This document shows positions 25,301 to 33,749 of a stretch of DNA of 64,000 bases, piece after piece. The position numbers were made by a program, and so were the translations under genes. Below the pieces are notes generated by a model. It saw only the letters and a program-made list of their open reading frames with translations, was not told the origin of the DNA and searched no databases. Positions within the stretch are counted from its first letter, which is position 1, and each line of letters begins with the position of its first letter. The stretch lies in the IMG/VR virus record IMGVR_UViG_3300002835_000068, positions 1 through 64,000 of that record; one strand, given 5' to 3'. The DNA comes from a virus.

Positions 25301-26026
25301 GAACTAAAAGGAACCTACGACCCAATAATTAATCGTGGTCTTTCTATTCCCATTAACAAAGAGATGTCAAGCAATTACAAAGTAATGGCTATGCAAACAG
25401 CAATACGCTATGACCAAGACGCTTTCCCTTATGCTTCAACAGAGATATTTGAGATTAAAGCAAAAAACACACATATTAAGTTTTATATGGTTGCAATACA
25501 TCCTAGCGGAGAAAGAGCAAAGATATATGCTGTAAATGTTAAAACTGGAAGGCTTGAAGACGGCATTGGATTTTATTGGAACGGTAAATTAGTAAAAGAG
25601 CCAGTAATCACAGTTAAGGAGTGGGGGTTCCTTGGAATTGCATTCCCTACACTGCTAGACTTTAATTCTAGGGTTGGGTCAATTAACCTAAATGGACCTA
25701 TCACATTTAACACAATATCTTACTACCAGTCAACCAACCTTCAAGAGGTTCAAAAGGTAGATGTTCGACCTTGGTTTGCTGTTAAGTATGCAATCCCCCT
25801 CACTCTTGAGTGGGACTACTGGAAGACATCTCCATCTGTCTGGGATGGTGTTCTAATTCTTTCTTCAACAAGTTATTACGGAGTAGACCCATCTACTATT
25901 TATAAGAGTTATACTGGAACAAATAAGATAATTGTTGATACTGACAAGGTTTTTACGGTTAATGGATACGAATATACAGTCTATAAAGGTATCACATCGA
26001 AACAAATAACCTCTGATGCTGTCTAA
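22319..26026 (+). CDS. Large LamG-containing tail/fibre protein
   Basis: A 1235-residue protein. It starts with HPIALWSLDD, the typical entry to a concanavalin/LamG-type jelly roll. A clear LamG-like domain spans about 270-400 (YTLEAWLRIN, IGDSSGSYYVGEWTRPMLIH, SSLLINGEQV). A second one spans about 530-665 (SFYGSFKFLEE, LKFYIGGRSN, GKIYKVGFCT). The C-terminal half is beta-rich and of unknown fold. Such domains bind glycans or proteins, so it is probably a host-recognition or tail-side protein. It lies directly before the head genes and is probably transcribed from a near-leaderless promoter. Confidence 0.7.
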   Translation: MSNPSNLYAEKIYAEHPIALWSLDDKADYISLIDESDRNINLWTITNGTSTSHSLFDEPFPESQTTKITGVLTEDDFGQITCISNNIVNFSSLNKTLSTFSIGAFFNSISAYASSFEIGYEYYDTTSGSTIQRLKSYTTSVQGRWFFISETFDIPEDNTEFRIVIKINYIGGASTTDDYEFLINGITAGQWCEEFNSSSLGVQKSALPSSIALPSSFGIEADAYGLQENKAYYIVKDNSLVAKNTGIPLVYGASNLTKLLPNPNMPSLIIPGLGFLSEAGQYKEYTLEAWLRINSDSVTKKRIIGPIASTDGIYVEGPFIILKIGDSSGSYYVGEWTRPMLIHIRFSENSSSLLINGEQVISLNYLSSELVFPSKLNSLSKDQDWIGFYAYEDVSPIEVDCVAIYTYQVPTILAKKRFVYGQGVEFPEGINQAYSGSSVYIDYPFADYTNNYSYPNIGKWGQAIVDNLSVENNLLCTPDYKLPEIVLGSSNIDQLYSDLEDIQNETNKFFSFDSVASGYMYFDNLNFLNQKVRSFYGSFKFLEEPTSTQILFRIESENSSDYFEVSTQNKNVVYKLKYGSTEEVLATFSWSGSNPFTGIAIEEMFSVGLDIDKASKYFGGNLASFFGNINTLKFYIGGRSNLTQTFTGKIYKVGFCTARNHKKIEYLFNERGIPLNDESVFDLYSDTIDVAYNSTDNYFGTNEAEWDQVVDSGSVDSYPLEGFQVHTASYTLSPSSYFDKYALDIDIQGYWEDYIPLTYFAQYVEDEKNSSYYDLDLLQFNLNYPAPSNFIEEEQTGEWTYRELTDEYNLPIQRTYQSLDNQLFTGYLNYDDLKNRAYKNYKYDTSNSLVKSYVTFQYIANGANLSESNFVNIEKPSNDSIVVPGENWMSTKYEVVNNMIIYPPKDVRVLDLAIVTHLDFNVKGIINNRVKIRNLEYASQAFNSTSPNPIGTRFGNEIYPYRKSGFYYDYKSRNPFTIYKGSSPYLYLTRYTGIELKGTYDPIINRGLSIPINKEMSSNYKVMAMQTAIRYDQDAFPYASTEIFEIKAKNTHIKFYMVAIHPSGERAKIYAVNVKTGRLEDGIGFYWNGKLVKEPVITVKEWGFLGIAFPTLLDFNSRVGSINLNGPITFNTISYYQSTNLQEVQKVDVRPWFAVKYAIPLTLEWDYWKTSPSVWDGVLILSSTSYYGVDPSTIYKSYTGTNKIIVDTDKVFTVNGYEYTVYKGITSKQITSDAV

Positions 26027-26031
26027 TGTGG

Positions 26032-26037
26032 TATACT
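26032..26037 (+). promoter_or_regulatory. -10 box of a leaderless promoter
   Basis: TGG-TATACT, 7 nt before the ATG at 26045. This is the apparent start of the head operon. Confidence 0.6.
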
Positions 26038-26044
26038 TATTGAT

Positions 26045-26449
26045 ATGAATATGGAAGATCCACGTAAAAAGAAGAAGCAACTGCCCAAAATGAAGGGGCA
26101 AGTGGGCGAGTCCCGTGCAAAAGTTATTGAAAAGCATTATGACTGGGGTCTATATGTGTATAAGAAGGCTAACGGTAAGTGGTTTACGGATGGAACAGGT
26201 TCAGTTCTCAACATTGAATCAATGAAGGGTGACATCCTCCAAATCTCTAAACTCAAAGAAGCAGCAAAATATTACGGGGATGAAGGAGATGGAGAATGCA
26301 TCTTCGTCCCAGGACTAACAAGAATTTCAGAAGAAGAATACTCTGAGCAAAAACAAAGAATGGCAGAAGGTCTGATTCCTTCTCTTAATGACCTTGGTGC
26401 AGTTCAGGCAGCCAAGGACACAATTGCTAAGTATGGAAGTGATGACTAA
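26045..26449 (+). CDS. Hypothetical protein before the portal
   Basis: A 134-residue protein, strongly basic at the N-terminus (PRKKKKQLPKMKG) and acidic towards the C-terminus. A central region reads WGLYVYKKANGKWFTDGTGS. The position before the portal gene and the basic start would fit a DNA-packaging helper, but no terminase motif is present. Its last bases overlap the portal ATG (TAATG), so the two are coupled. Confidence 0.5.
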   Translation: MNMEDPRKKKKQLPKMKGQVGESRAKVIEKHYDWGLYVYKKANGKWFTDGTGSVLNIESMKGDILQISKLKEAAKYYGDEGDGECIFVPGLTRISEEEYSEQKQRMAEGLIPSLNDLGAVQAAKDTIAKYGSDD

Positions 26450-28056
26450 TGAGTGAAGAAAAAGAATTTTTTATTAGAGCAAAGACAGACAGCCCACTTC
26501 CAGAAGATGATACATTTACAAAGCAGGACCCTTTTAATCAGTCTTGGGATGTAATTAAAGACCTACAGGGACTTGACTCAAACTTTAAAAGAAGAACTTC
26601 CCGCATCGTAAAGGGAGAAGCAACACAAGGCTATATTGATAGTTCACGAGCAGAAAGCACAGGTCGTGATGGGGCAAAGTCTAAAGAAATTAACTCAGGA
26701 ACAGTATTTAGAAATGCCTATGGACTCTTTGATGTAATTACGCCTCCGTGGAATCTTTATGAACTTGCAAGTTTTTATGACACCTCTTTTGCTAACCATG
26801 CAGCAATTGATGCAAAGGTTGAGAACATTGTAGGTCTTGGATATGAGTTTAAGGTTTCACAAAGAACAATGCTTAAGTTAGAAGCATCAGAGCCAAAGAC
26901 AGCAGAGAATGCACGTAAGAGAATTGAACGAGCAAAGATTGAACTAAGTGATTGGCTAGAATCGCTAAACACAGAAGACTCATTTACAACAACCATGGAA
27001 AAGGTTTTTACAGATCTTCAAGCAACAGGTAACGGGTACCTTGAAGTAGGTAGAACTGTTCGTGGTGATATTGGATATGTTGGACATATCCCTTCTACAA
27101 CAATGCGTGTTCGTCGTCTTCGTGATGGCTTTGTCCAGGTTATTGCAAATAAAGTAGTTTACTTCCGTAACTTTGGAGCAAGTAACCCAAACCCGCTTGG
27201 AACAGATGCTCGTCCTAACGAGATCATTCACTTTAAAGAATACTCACCACTTAATACATTCTATGGAGTACCAGATATTATGTCTGCAATCGGATCACTT
27301 CATGGAGACCAACTTGCGTCACAGTACAACATTGATTACTTTCAGAATAAGGCAACTCCCAGGTATGTTGTAACACTTAAGGGCGCTAAGTTATCTGCTG
27401 AAGCAGAAGACAAGATGTTTAGATTCTTACAGACTGGTCTTAAAGGACAGAATCACAGAACTCTTTACATACCGCTTCCTGGTGACTCAGACACTAACAA
27501 GGTAGAGTTTAAGATGGACCCTGTAGAAAATGGAATCCAAGAAGCATCGTTTAAAGAATACCGTAAGCAAAATAGAGATGACATTCTTGTTGCACACCAA
27601 GTTCCTCTTTCTAAGATTGGTGGTTCTGACTCTGCAGCAATCGCAGCAGCACTGTCTCAAGACAGAACATTTAAAGAGCAGGTTGCAAGACCAGCACAAA
27701 GAAATCTTGAGAAGATGATCAACAAGATAGTAAAAGAAAAAACAGATATTCTGGAGTTTAAGTTTAATGAACTTACACTTACAGATGAGATTGCTCAGTC
27801 ACAGATTATTGAGAGACTTGTTAAGACTCAGGTTATGATGCCAAATGAGGGAAGAGAACTTCTTGGACTTCCTCAGATAGAAGGCGGAAATGAACCGTTT
27901 GATCCAAAGCCAGAACAGGCAGCAAACGATAATGCAGACCGTGCAAGGGACACCGAAAGAACTAACAACCAGTCTGATGGACCAGCCACAGTAAGTGGAA
28001 GAAATCCAAAAGGCGAAGGTCGTAAATCTGACGACGTGTCCGATATGTCCAAATAG
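26449..28056 (+). CDS. Portal protein
   Basis: A 535-residue portal of the HK97/SPP1-like type. Motifs include ASFYDTSFANHAAIDAKVEN near the start of the fold, VGHIPSTTMRV, HFKEYSPLNTFYGVPDIMSA, YFQNKATPRYVVTLKGAKLS, and a C-terminal Asp/Asn-rich tail that is probably disordered. Twelve copies form the ring at one capsid vertex through which DNA is packaged and ejected. It is followed by protease, scaffold and capsid genes in the usual order. Confidence 0.9.
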   Translation: MSEEKEFFIRAKTDSPLPEDDTFTKQDPFNQSWDVIKDLQGLDSNFKRRTSRIVKGEATQGYIDSSRAESTGRDGAKSKEINSGTVFRNAYGLFDVITPPWNLYELASFYDTSFANHAAIDAKVENIVGLGYEFKVSQRTMLKLEASEPKTAENARKRIERAKIELSDWLESLNTEDSFTTTMEKVFTDLQATGNGYLEVGRTVRGDIGYVGHIPSTTMRVRRLRDGFVQVIANKVVYFRNFGASNPNPLGTDARPNEIIHFKEYSPLNTFYGVPDIMSAIGSLHGDQLASQYNIDYFQNKATPRYVVTLKGAKLSAEAEDKMFRFLQTGLKGQNHRTLYIPLPGDSDTNKVEFKMDPVENGIQEASFKEYRKQNRDDILVAHQVPLSKIGGSDSAAIAAALSQDRTFKEQVARPAQRNLEKMINKIVKEKTDILEFKFNELTLTDEIAQSQIIERLVKTQVMMPNEGRELLGLPQIEGGNEPFDPKPEQAANDNADRARDTERTNNQSDGPATVSGRNPKGEGRKSDDVSDMSK

Positions 28057-28079
28057 TGATACTTTAGAAAAAAAGGGTA

Positions 28080-28085
28080 TATAAT
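28080..28085 (+). promoter_or_regulatory. -10 box before protease gene
   Basis: TATAAT within TATATAAT, 9 nt before the ATG at 28095, with no ribosome binding site. Confidence 0.5.
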
Positions 28086-28094
28086 AGAATAACC

Positions 28095-29411
28095 ATGATT
28101 ATATCAAAAGCGCATTGGAATTCAGATGGTGATAATATTCGCCTATCTATGCCTTTAACCAAGGTAGATAAAGAACGCAGAATTGTATCTGGTTTTGCAT
28201 CCCTTGACAACCTTGATAAGCAAGACGATATCGTAACTGCAGAAGCAAGCATGGCAGCATTTGCAAAATTCCGTGGGAACATTAGAGAAATGCATCAGCC
28301 AGTAGCAGTAGGCAAGATGGTAGATTTTAAAGAAGATAAATATTTTGATCCAGAGACAAAGAAATTCTATAAGGGAGTATTTGTTTCAGCATATGTTTCA
28401 AAGGGTGCTCAAGATACTTGGGAAAAGGTTCTCGATGGAACACTTACAGGTTTTTCTATTGGTGGACGAATGAACAAGTGGGACGATGCCTATGATGAGA
28501 AGTCAGATAAGTCAATCAGAGTTATTAAGGAATATGATTTGGTAGAGTTGAGTCTTGTAGATTCCCCTGCTAATCAATTTGCAAACATTGTGTCGGTTGA
28601 AAAGGTAGATGGTGTAGATGTTATTAAAGGTGACTCAACTGTCCTAGAAAATGTTTTTTACGATAAGCAAAATGGTATTGTTATAGCATCTGAAAATGAA
28701 TCAGAACTTAGCCCAATTACTGGTGAGCAGATGGAAAATATAGGGTTCGTTGAAAAAACGGATAGTGAAAAAACAAACATGATAAAATTCTTAGTTGATA
28801 GTGCTAAAGGCATTAATACTTCTAAGATTAACAAGGAGGTACAACCTATGACAGAAAACACAGAAACAGTTGCAGAAGTTATTGAAACAGAAGCATCAGT
28901 AGAAGTAGCAAAGTCAGAGGTCGCTCCAGAGGTTGATGCCGTAGTTGAGGCACCTACAGAAGAAGTTGCTAAGGCTGATGAAGCCCCAGCATCTGAAGAA
29001 GTTGCAAAGTCTGAAGAGACTCCTGCAGCAGATGTAGTTGAAGAAGTTACAGAAGTATCTAAATCAGATGAAGCAATTGTTGACTCAGTTGCAGAAATCA
29101 AGAACACTCTAGAATCAGCCTTTAGCGATCTAGTTTCAACAGTTAAGTCTTTGCAGGCCGAAGTAGAAATGCTTAAGTCTTCTAAGGTAGATGTTGAAAC
29201 AGCAAAAACATCATTTGAAGCAGTTGCAAAAGATATTGCAGCAGTGTCAAGTGAATTTAATGAATTTGGTAAGCGTGTGGAACTTGTAGAGCAAGACACT
29301 GCTTTCCGAAAGTCTGGCGATCTCGGCGAGATAGTACAGAATCAACCTGAAACGGTTGAAAAATCCCTATGGGGCGGTAGTTTCCTCAAAACAGCCGACT
29401 TATTTAATTAA
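28095..29411 (+). CDS. Prohead protease fused to scaffold domain
   Basis: A 438-residue protein. Residues 1-190 are an HK97-type prohead serine protease (U35/S78): RIVSGFASLDNLDKQDD, EMHQPVAVGKMVDF with catalytic H67, GFSIGGRM, and LVELSLVDSPANQF with catalytic S157. After a linker, residues 252-438 form an acidic, Val/Glu-rich and then coiled-coil region typical of scaffolding or delta domains. It directs capsid assembly and then digests the scaffold. A strong internal ribosome binding site before codon 252 suggests that the C-terminal part is also made alone. Confidence 0.85.
   Translation: MIISKAHWNSDGDNIRLSMPLTKVDKERRIVSGFASLDNLDKQDDIVTAEASMAAFAKFRGNIREMHQPVAVGKMVDFKEDKYFDPETKKFYKGVFVSAYVSKGAQDTWEKVLDGTLTGFSIGGRMNKWDDAYDEKSDKSIRVIKEYDLVELSLVDSPANQFANIVSVEKVDGVDVIKGDSTVLENVFYDKQNGIVIASENESELSPITGEQMENIGFVEKTDSEKTNMIKFLVDSAKGINTSKINKEVQPMTENTETVAEVIETEASVEVAKSEVAPEVDAVVEAPTEEVAKADEAPASEEVAKSEETPAADVVEEVTEVSKSDEAIVDSVAEIKNTLESAFSDLVSTVKSLQAEVEMLKSSKVDVETAKTSFEAVAKDIAAVSSEFNEFGKRVELVEQDTAFRKSGDLGEIVQNQPETVEKSLWGGSFLKTADLFN
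28848..29411 (+). CDS. Nested in-frame scaffold protein
   Basis: An internal ATG at 28848 is in frame with the protease (codon 252) and is preceded by AAGGAGGT (28833-28840) at 7 nt, one of the best ribosome binding sites in the window. It would give a 187-residue acidic, coiled-coil protein (MTENTETVAEV to LFN) corresponding exactly to the scaffold region. This repeats the arrangement of lambda C/Nu3. The site is read directly; its use is inferred. Confidence 0.65.
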   Translation: MTENTETVAEVIETEASVEVAKSEVAPEVDAVVEAPTEEVAKADEAPASEEVAKSEETPAADVVEEVTEVSKSDEAIVDSVAEIKNTLESAFSDLVSTVKSLQAEVEMLKSSKVDVETAKTSFEAVAKDIAAVSSEFNEFGKRVELVEQDTAFRKSGDLGEIVQNQPETVEKSLWGGSFLKTADLFN

Positions 29412-29447
29412 AAAAACAATAAGTAAAAAATCACAGGAGGTGACAAT

Positions 29448-30596
29448 ATGTCGGAACAAAATATAGAAAAGAACCAGCCTGGAACTTCAGGTAATCTTGG
29501 TGGAACAGCACCAGGACTGTATCAGGGACAAGGTGCATTCGCATCTGGATCTGAAGCAGGTTCAAACGTACCAGGTAATTACACCGATGGTGGTGTCTTG
29601 GGTAATATCCCAACAGCACTATCAGGAGTAACATCTGGACCAAATGCAGTTAACCCTTCAGGTGAGGCTGGATCAGGTATCCTACGCCCAGAGCAAGCAC
29701 GTCGTTTTATCGACTACGTGTGGGATGCTACCATTCTCGCCCAAGATGGCCGTCGTGTTACTATGAGAGCCAATACAATGGAACTCGAAAAGGTAAACGT
29801 CGGAGAGCGTGTTATTCGTGCAGCAGCGCAAGCAGTTGGCGATTACACAAACGCAGGTGCAACATTCTCAAAGGTTGAATTGACTACAAAGAAGATTCGT
29901 CTTGACTGGGAAGTATCTGCAGAAGCACTAGAAGATAACATCGAAGGTGCAGCACTAGAAGATCACATTGTACGCTTGATGACAAACGCTTTCGGTAATG
30001 ATATCGAAGACCTTGCAATCAACGGAACAGGTGCAGGATCAGATGCCTTTACTTCAATCATGAACGGTTTCGTAAATCGTGTCAAGACTGAAGGAGATGC
30101 TCATGAGTCAGTTGTAACAGTCGCTAATAACGCCTGGACAACAGATGTAATGCAGAACATCATCCTAGCAATGCCACGCAAGTATCGTGCTATCAAGTCT
30201 AACTTGAAGTTCTATGCTGGTACAGATGCATTCCAGGGAATCGTTAAGAACAACGGTACTCTAGCAGACGCAGTCGCAGAAGCATTTGCTTCTCAGGCTG
30301 GTGGTACTCCAACTAACCGTCAGGCATACCTTGATGGTGGAGCACAGACATTCGGTGGAGCACGTACAACACGTGTTCTCGGAATTGACGTACAGGAAGT
30401 TCCTTACTACCCTGCAGGATATGTCGACTTGACATTCCCACAGAACCGTGTATGGGGATTCCAGCGTGACATCACAGTAAACCGTGAATACAAGCCAAAG
30501 AAGGACACTGTAGAATATACAGTCTTCGTTCGCTTCGGTATTCAATGGGAAGAGCAGGATGCAATTGCATTCGCTGATGCTGCAGCAGACGAATAA
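29448..30596 (+). CDS. Major capsid protein, HK97 fold
   Basis: A 382-residue protein. The first ~75 residues are Gly/Ser-rich and probably flexible or cleaved. From about residue 80 it shows HK97-fold features: RPEQARRFIDYVWDATILAQ, EVSAEALEDNIEGAALEDHI (spine helix), DLAINGTGAGSD, a P-domain region around AMPRKYRAIKSN, and VNREYKPKKDTVEYTVFVRF near the end. A strong AGGAGGTG lies 5 nt before the ATG, and a strong terminator follows, both suiting the most abundant virion protein. Confidence 0.9.
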   Translation: MSEQNIEKNQPGTSGNLGGTAPGLYQGQGAFASGSEAGSNVPGNYTDGGVLGNIPTALSGVTSGPNAVNPSGEAGSGILRPEQARRFIDYVWDATILAQDGRRVTMRANTMELEKVNVGERVIRAAAQAVGDYTNAGATFSKVELTTKKIRLDWEVSAEALEDNIEGAALEDHIVRLMTNAFGNDIEDLAINGTGAGSDAFTSIMNGFVNRVKTEGDAHESVVTVANNAWTTDVMQNIILAMPRKYRAIKSNLKFYAGTDAFQGIVKNNGTLADAVAEAFASQAGGTPTNRQAYLDGGAQTFGGARTTRVLGIDVQEVPYYPAGYVDLTFPQNRVWGFQRDITVNREYKPKKDTVEYTVFVRFGIQWEEQDAIAFADAAADE

Positions 30597-30614
30597 TCTG
30601 TAAACAGTACAATT

Positions 30615-30650
30615 TAGGGGGAGTAGGAGTTAACGCTCCTGCTCCCCTTA
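30615..30650 (+). terminator. Strong terminator after the major capsid gene
   Basis: A GC-rich stem (30615-30629 with 30636-30650) of up to 15 bp contains two G-T pairs and a 6-base loop (TTAACG). Only a short T-containing stretch follows, but the stem is the strongest in the window. Confidence 0.75.
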
Positions 30651-30663
30651 CTACTTATAATGA

Positions 30664-30669
30664 TATAAT
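30664..30669 (+). promoter_or_regulatory. Extended -10 promoter
   Basis: TGA-TATAAT, with a second TATAAT at 30656-30661. AAGGAGG at 30676-30682 serves the ATG at 30687. Confidence 0.6.
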
Positions 30670-30686
30670 ACTAACAAGGAGGAATT

Positions 30687-31148
30687 ATGGAAAACATTAA
30701 TGAAAATCCAATTGTAGAAGAAACAGTACATGAATCACCAGTTTTTGAAGCACTAGTTGCACAAGAGCCTGTTGTTGAGGCACCAGTTGTCGAGCATGTT
30801 GTAGAAACTCCAGTTGTAGAAGAAGTACATCAACCAGTTCACGAAGAGGCTATCGAAGCACCAGTTTACCAGGCACCTGAAGAAGTTCAGGCACTAGGCT
30901 CTGTTGCAGAAGGAGTGATTGGGGCAACCACAGCACCAAAGGCACCTGAAAAGAAGAAGGCTTCTAAGCCTGCTGCAAAGAAAGAAACTGTAGCACTTTA
31001 CTCAACAAAGAATGTTACTTGGCCAGAAATAGGTAAGGTTTACCGTGGCTACAACATTGTTGAAAAGGATGCTGCTGAAAAGTGGCTTACTCGTTCACAC
31101 ATCCGCACAGCCACCCCAGAAGAAGTTGCCAAGGAATTCGGTAAGTAA
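30687..31148 (+). CDS. Acidic-repeat head protein, possible decoration protein
   Basis: A 153-residue protein. Residues 1-70 are a Val/Glu/Pro repeat (EAPVVE, ETPVVEEV, EEAIEAPVY), probably extended. Residues 75-100 are a Lys/Ala-rich linker (KKKASKPAAKK). The C-terminal ~50 residues form a small domain (VTWPEIGKVYRGYNIVEKDA, EEVAKEFGK). Its place directly after the major capsid gene and its strong ribosome binding site fit a decoration or head-fibre protein, but no known family was identified. Confidence 0.5.
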   Translation: MENINENPIVEETVHESPVFEALVAQEPVVEAPVVEHVVETPVVEEVHQPVHEEAIEAPVYQAPEEVQALGSVAEGVIGATTAPKAPEKKKASKPAAKKETVALYSTKNVTWPEIGKVYRGYNIVEKDAAEKWLTRSHIRTATPEEVAKEFGK

Positions 31149-31150
31149 AT

Positions 31151-32071
31151 ATGGAGATATTGAGAGTTCCGCCATACGATGACATTGTTGTAAATTTTGT
31201 AGTACCTTCAGGGTACGAAGATGCAGATATTTACGCAAGAGTAACAGATATGGCGGACCTTTCAGTCCAGGTTTTAGAATTTTTAGGATGGTCAACAGGA
31301 GACAATATAAACATATATCTTCCTGGAAGGTATGATAATAATTACAGAGTAGAGATTTATAAAATTAGCGAGGGTGAAGAATTAATTCACGAAGAATACT
31401 ATGAACTAATCAGGCCATACGTAGACCCAAATACATTAGGAACAACTGCATCAGAAATTGCAGAATATAAAATTTTAGAATTAGTAGCAAGGTCAATGAT
31501 AGACACATTTGTGCCAGAAGGCTTTTATAACAAAAAGATAACAATAGTTGGAACTGGCAATGGGTCAGACTACTTCTCTTTGTGGGAAAAAGTTTATAGA
31601 GTATTCAAGGTTTATGAGAACAATGTTTTAGTTTACGATAGATCAACTCCAGATTTGAGTGAGTATCAGTATGCAATAACACCAGACAAGACCGCTATAC
31701 AGAGAGTTCGTGCAGATGTTCTTGAGTTAAACAGGTATGAATCAACAGCGCAAAACCTACCAGTGGCAAGCGGAGATCTTGGTTACTACGGATACGAAGG
31801 AATATCTTTCCCATCAGGATATGACTATACATTCGTTGTAGATCATGGATATTTAAACGTTCCTGAAGATGTAGAGTATGCAGCGAAGTTATTAATTGAA
31901 GACCTTAAGTGTGGAAAATTAGATTACTACAAGAGATATATAACAGCATACAATACAGATCAATTTAGAATTCAATTTGACAAGGCAATGCTTGGCGGTA
32001 CTGGTAACTTCTTAGTTGATAAGATACTTGACAAATATGTTAAGACCATTGTCAAGCCAGGGATAATTTAA
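31151..32071 (+). CDS. Head-tail adaptor (connector) protein
   Basis: A 306-residue protein. An N-terminal beta domain (30-90, possibly Ig-like) is followed by a helical adaptor-like core: TASEIAEYKILELVARSMID and, near the end, YAAKLLIEDLKCGKLDYY and QFRIQFDKAMLGGTGNFLVD. The latter helices resemble gp6/gp15-type connector proteins that sit beneath the portal. The order (capsid, adaptor, closure, completion, tail terminator, tube) supports the call. The final A of the stop is the first base of the next ATG. Confidence 0.65.
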   Translation: MEILRVPPYDDIVVNFVVPSGYEDADIYARVTDMADLSVQVLEFLGWSTGDNINIYLPGRYDNNYRVEIYKISEGEELIHEEYYELIRPYVDPNTLGTTASEIAEYKILELVARSMIDTFVPEGFYNKKITIVGTGNGSDYFSLWEKVYRVFKVYENNVLVYDRSTPDLSEYQYAITPDKTAIQRVRADVLELNRYESTAQNLPVASGDLGYYGYEGISFPSGYDYTFVVDHGYLNVPEDVEYAAKLLIEDLKCGKLDYYKRYITAYNTDQFRIQFDKAMLGGTGNFLVDKILDKYVKTIVKPGII

Positions 32072-32517
32072 TGATATGCGAAGAGCCAGACTTTACGTTT
32101 CCGATGCTTGCAGATGTTTACCATCCTGTAGTTGAGCAAGGAGTTTATGGAAACGTACAAAAGACATGGATATTGGATAGAACAATTGCATGTTCTTTTT
32201 CATCAGCAGGAGGAGCATTTAAAGAAGAGTTAACTCCAAACGTAAATATTACAGAAGAAAAACTTTTAATTGGCAGAGTAAAGACCGACATAAGAATGTC
32301 CAGCCTTGAAGCCAAAAACTCAATTACAAATGTTATAGTTACAAACATTAGAGATAAAAACTGTAACGATATTTACACAGAAACATCTGGCCCAAGAGCA
32401 GGCAAGTCCACAATCTTTGAAATTGCAACACAAGATCCATTTGTAGGACCTTTTGGTGGAGTTGAATACTACAAACTAATTATTAGAAGATCAGAGAATC
32501 AGGCGGTGGATGTATGA
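32071..32517 (+). CDS. Head closure / stopper protein
   Basis: A 148-residue beta-rich protein. DVYHPVVEQGVYGNVQKTW and GRVKTDIRMSS fit small head-closure (stopper) proteins that seal the connector after packaging. The evidence is mostly position and size, because this family is poorly conserved. Its end overlaps the next gene by four bases. Confidence 0.5.
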   Translation: MICEEPDFTFPMLADVYHPVVEQGVYGNVQKTWILDRTIACSFSSAGGAFKEELTPNVNITEEKLLIGRVKTDIRMSSLEAKNSITNVIVTNIRDKNCNDIYTETSGPRAGKSTIFEIATQDPFVGPFGGVEYYKLIIRRSENQAVDV

Positions 32518-33188
32518 TAGCCGTTAGATTTGACAACAAAGCATTTAAAAAAGAAATGAAGAACATTATTGACTACTCTGTTGGCTTTACTGAAGGAGTC
32601 CAAAAAGGTAAGACTGAGTTTTTAAAGTCACTTGGAACTGAAGTTTCTGAAATTGCTTCTCAATTTATAGACTCCAACGCAAGAGTGTCTCCAGAAACTT
32701 TGCACCATGTTTATGAGTGGTATAAAAATGGTAGCCCAGATGCCAGACTGTTTGACATAAACTATACTGTTAGCAACATTGGTCTTTCATTTATATCATC
32801 ATTTAAACAGTCAAGCACAATTAAGCAGGGATCAAAAGAGCCGTTTCGTAATAAAGCATCAATAATGGAAGATGGAACAACCGTAGTTATAAAACCACGC
32901 AACTCTGAGGTTTTGAGATTTGAAGTAAATGGAGAAGTAGTCTACACCAGAAAGAAGGTTGTTGTTGATAACCCAGGAGGAACTACACAGGGAGAATTCG
33001 AAAAAGCCTTTGATATGTTTTTTGGTAGATACTTTACTCAAGCATTTTTAAATAGTGGTAATCTTAAGCAGTACTTCGAGAACCCAATATCGTATAAGAA
33101 AAATTTAGGAAGGGGAAAGCGTGGCGGAAAGTCTGTTGGTTTATCTACAGGATATCGATGGGTCGCTAACGCAACGGTGGCATCATAA
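32514..33188 (+). CDS. Neck / tail-completion protein (gp10-like)
   Basis: A 224-residue protein with an N-terminal helix (KAFKKEMKNIIDYSVGF) and later beta segments, then a basic C-terminus (KNLGRGKRGGKS). The pattern of a long N-terminal helix followed by an alpha-beta core is common in HK97 gp10-type neck proteins. The gene lies between closure and terminator genes. The ATG at 32514 overlaps the upstream stop. Confidence 0.5.
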   Translation: MIAVRFDNKAFKKEMKNIIDYSVGFTEGVQKGKTEFLKSLGTEVSEIASQFIDSNARVSPETLHHVYEWYKNGSPDARLFDINYTVSNIGLSFISSFKQSSTIKQGSKEPFRNKASIMEDGTTVVIKPRNSEVLRFEVNGEVVYTRKKVVVDNPGGTTQGEFEKAFDMFFGRYFTQAFLNSGNLKQYFENPISYKKNLGRGKRGGKSVGLSTGYRWVANATVAS

Positions 33189-33739
33189 TGACAGACTCAC
33201 TATCACCAATGAACACTCCTATATTATGGATTAATACATACTTACAAGAAAAACTTGCAGACTTTCTACCTCAACCTGGAAGTCAAAATGAACTAATTCC
33301 ATTTTTTCCAACAGGCCCATCAACAATAGAAGCATTACAGACATCATTTCCCGAAGGTGGAGCAATGGCTGTATATGACAGAATGTTTAGAATGCGCCGT
33401 GGAGCATTTCCACATATTAAATGCGAGCAAGTTTTGTACTATTTTTATGCTCAGGCAGACAATCCAATAGTTAGAATGATTCAAATACAAGAAGCAGTTT
33501 TAAGGCTTATGGATCGTGGTGATGAGACTGCCGAAGATATAAATACTTGGGCTAGAAATCACGCCCCAATAGGTGGCATGACCTGTAAATTCTACTTCCA
33601 CAACTTTAGGATTTACCAATTAGAAGAGGCAAGGGACATAGTTGACTTTGGAACAGCCAGAACCTATGCGGGTAACAAAATAATCATCGACTACGACTAC
33701 CACCAGATGCAAGACATAATTGACTCAGTAAACCCCTAA
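33188..33739 (+). CDS. Tail terminator protein
   Basis: A 183-residue alpha-beta protein with an N-terminal helix (TPILWINTYLQEKLADFLP) and later ILRLMDRGDE-like helical and FYFHNFRIYQLEEARD strand segments, as in lambda gpU-type proteins that cap the finished tail tube. The call depends on position just before the tube gene. The start overlaps the preceding stop by one base. Confidence 0.55.
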   Translation: MTDSLSPMNTPILWINTYLQEKLADFLPQPGSQNELIPFFPTGPSTIEALQTSFPEGGAMAVYDRMFRMRRGAFPHIKCEQVLYYFYAQADNPIVRMIQIQEAVLRLMDRGDETAEDINTWARNHAPIGGMTCKFYFHNFRIYQLEEARDIVDFGTARTYAGNKIIIDYDYHQMQDIIDSVNP

Positions 33740-33749
33740 AAAGGGATGC

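Noticed and set aside
28658-29299. 213-residue minus-strand open frame opposite the scaffold region
   Set aside because: Ser/Thr-rich composition mirrors the Glu/Ala/Val codons of the real gene. No promoter or ribosome binding site.
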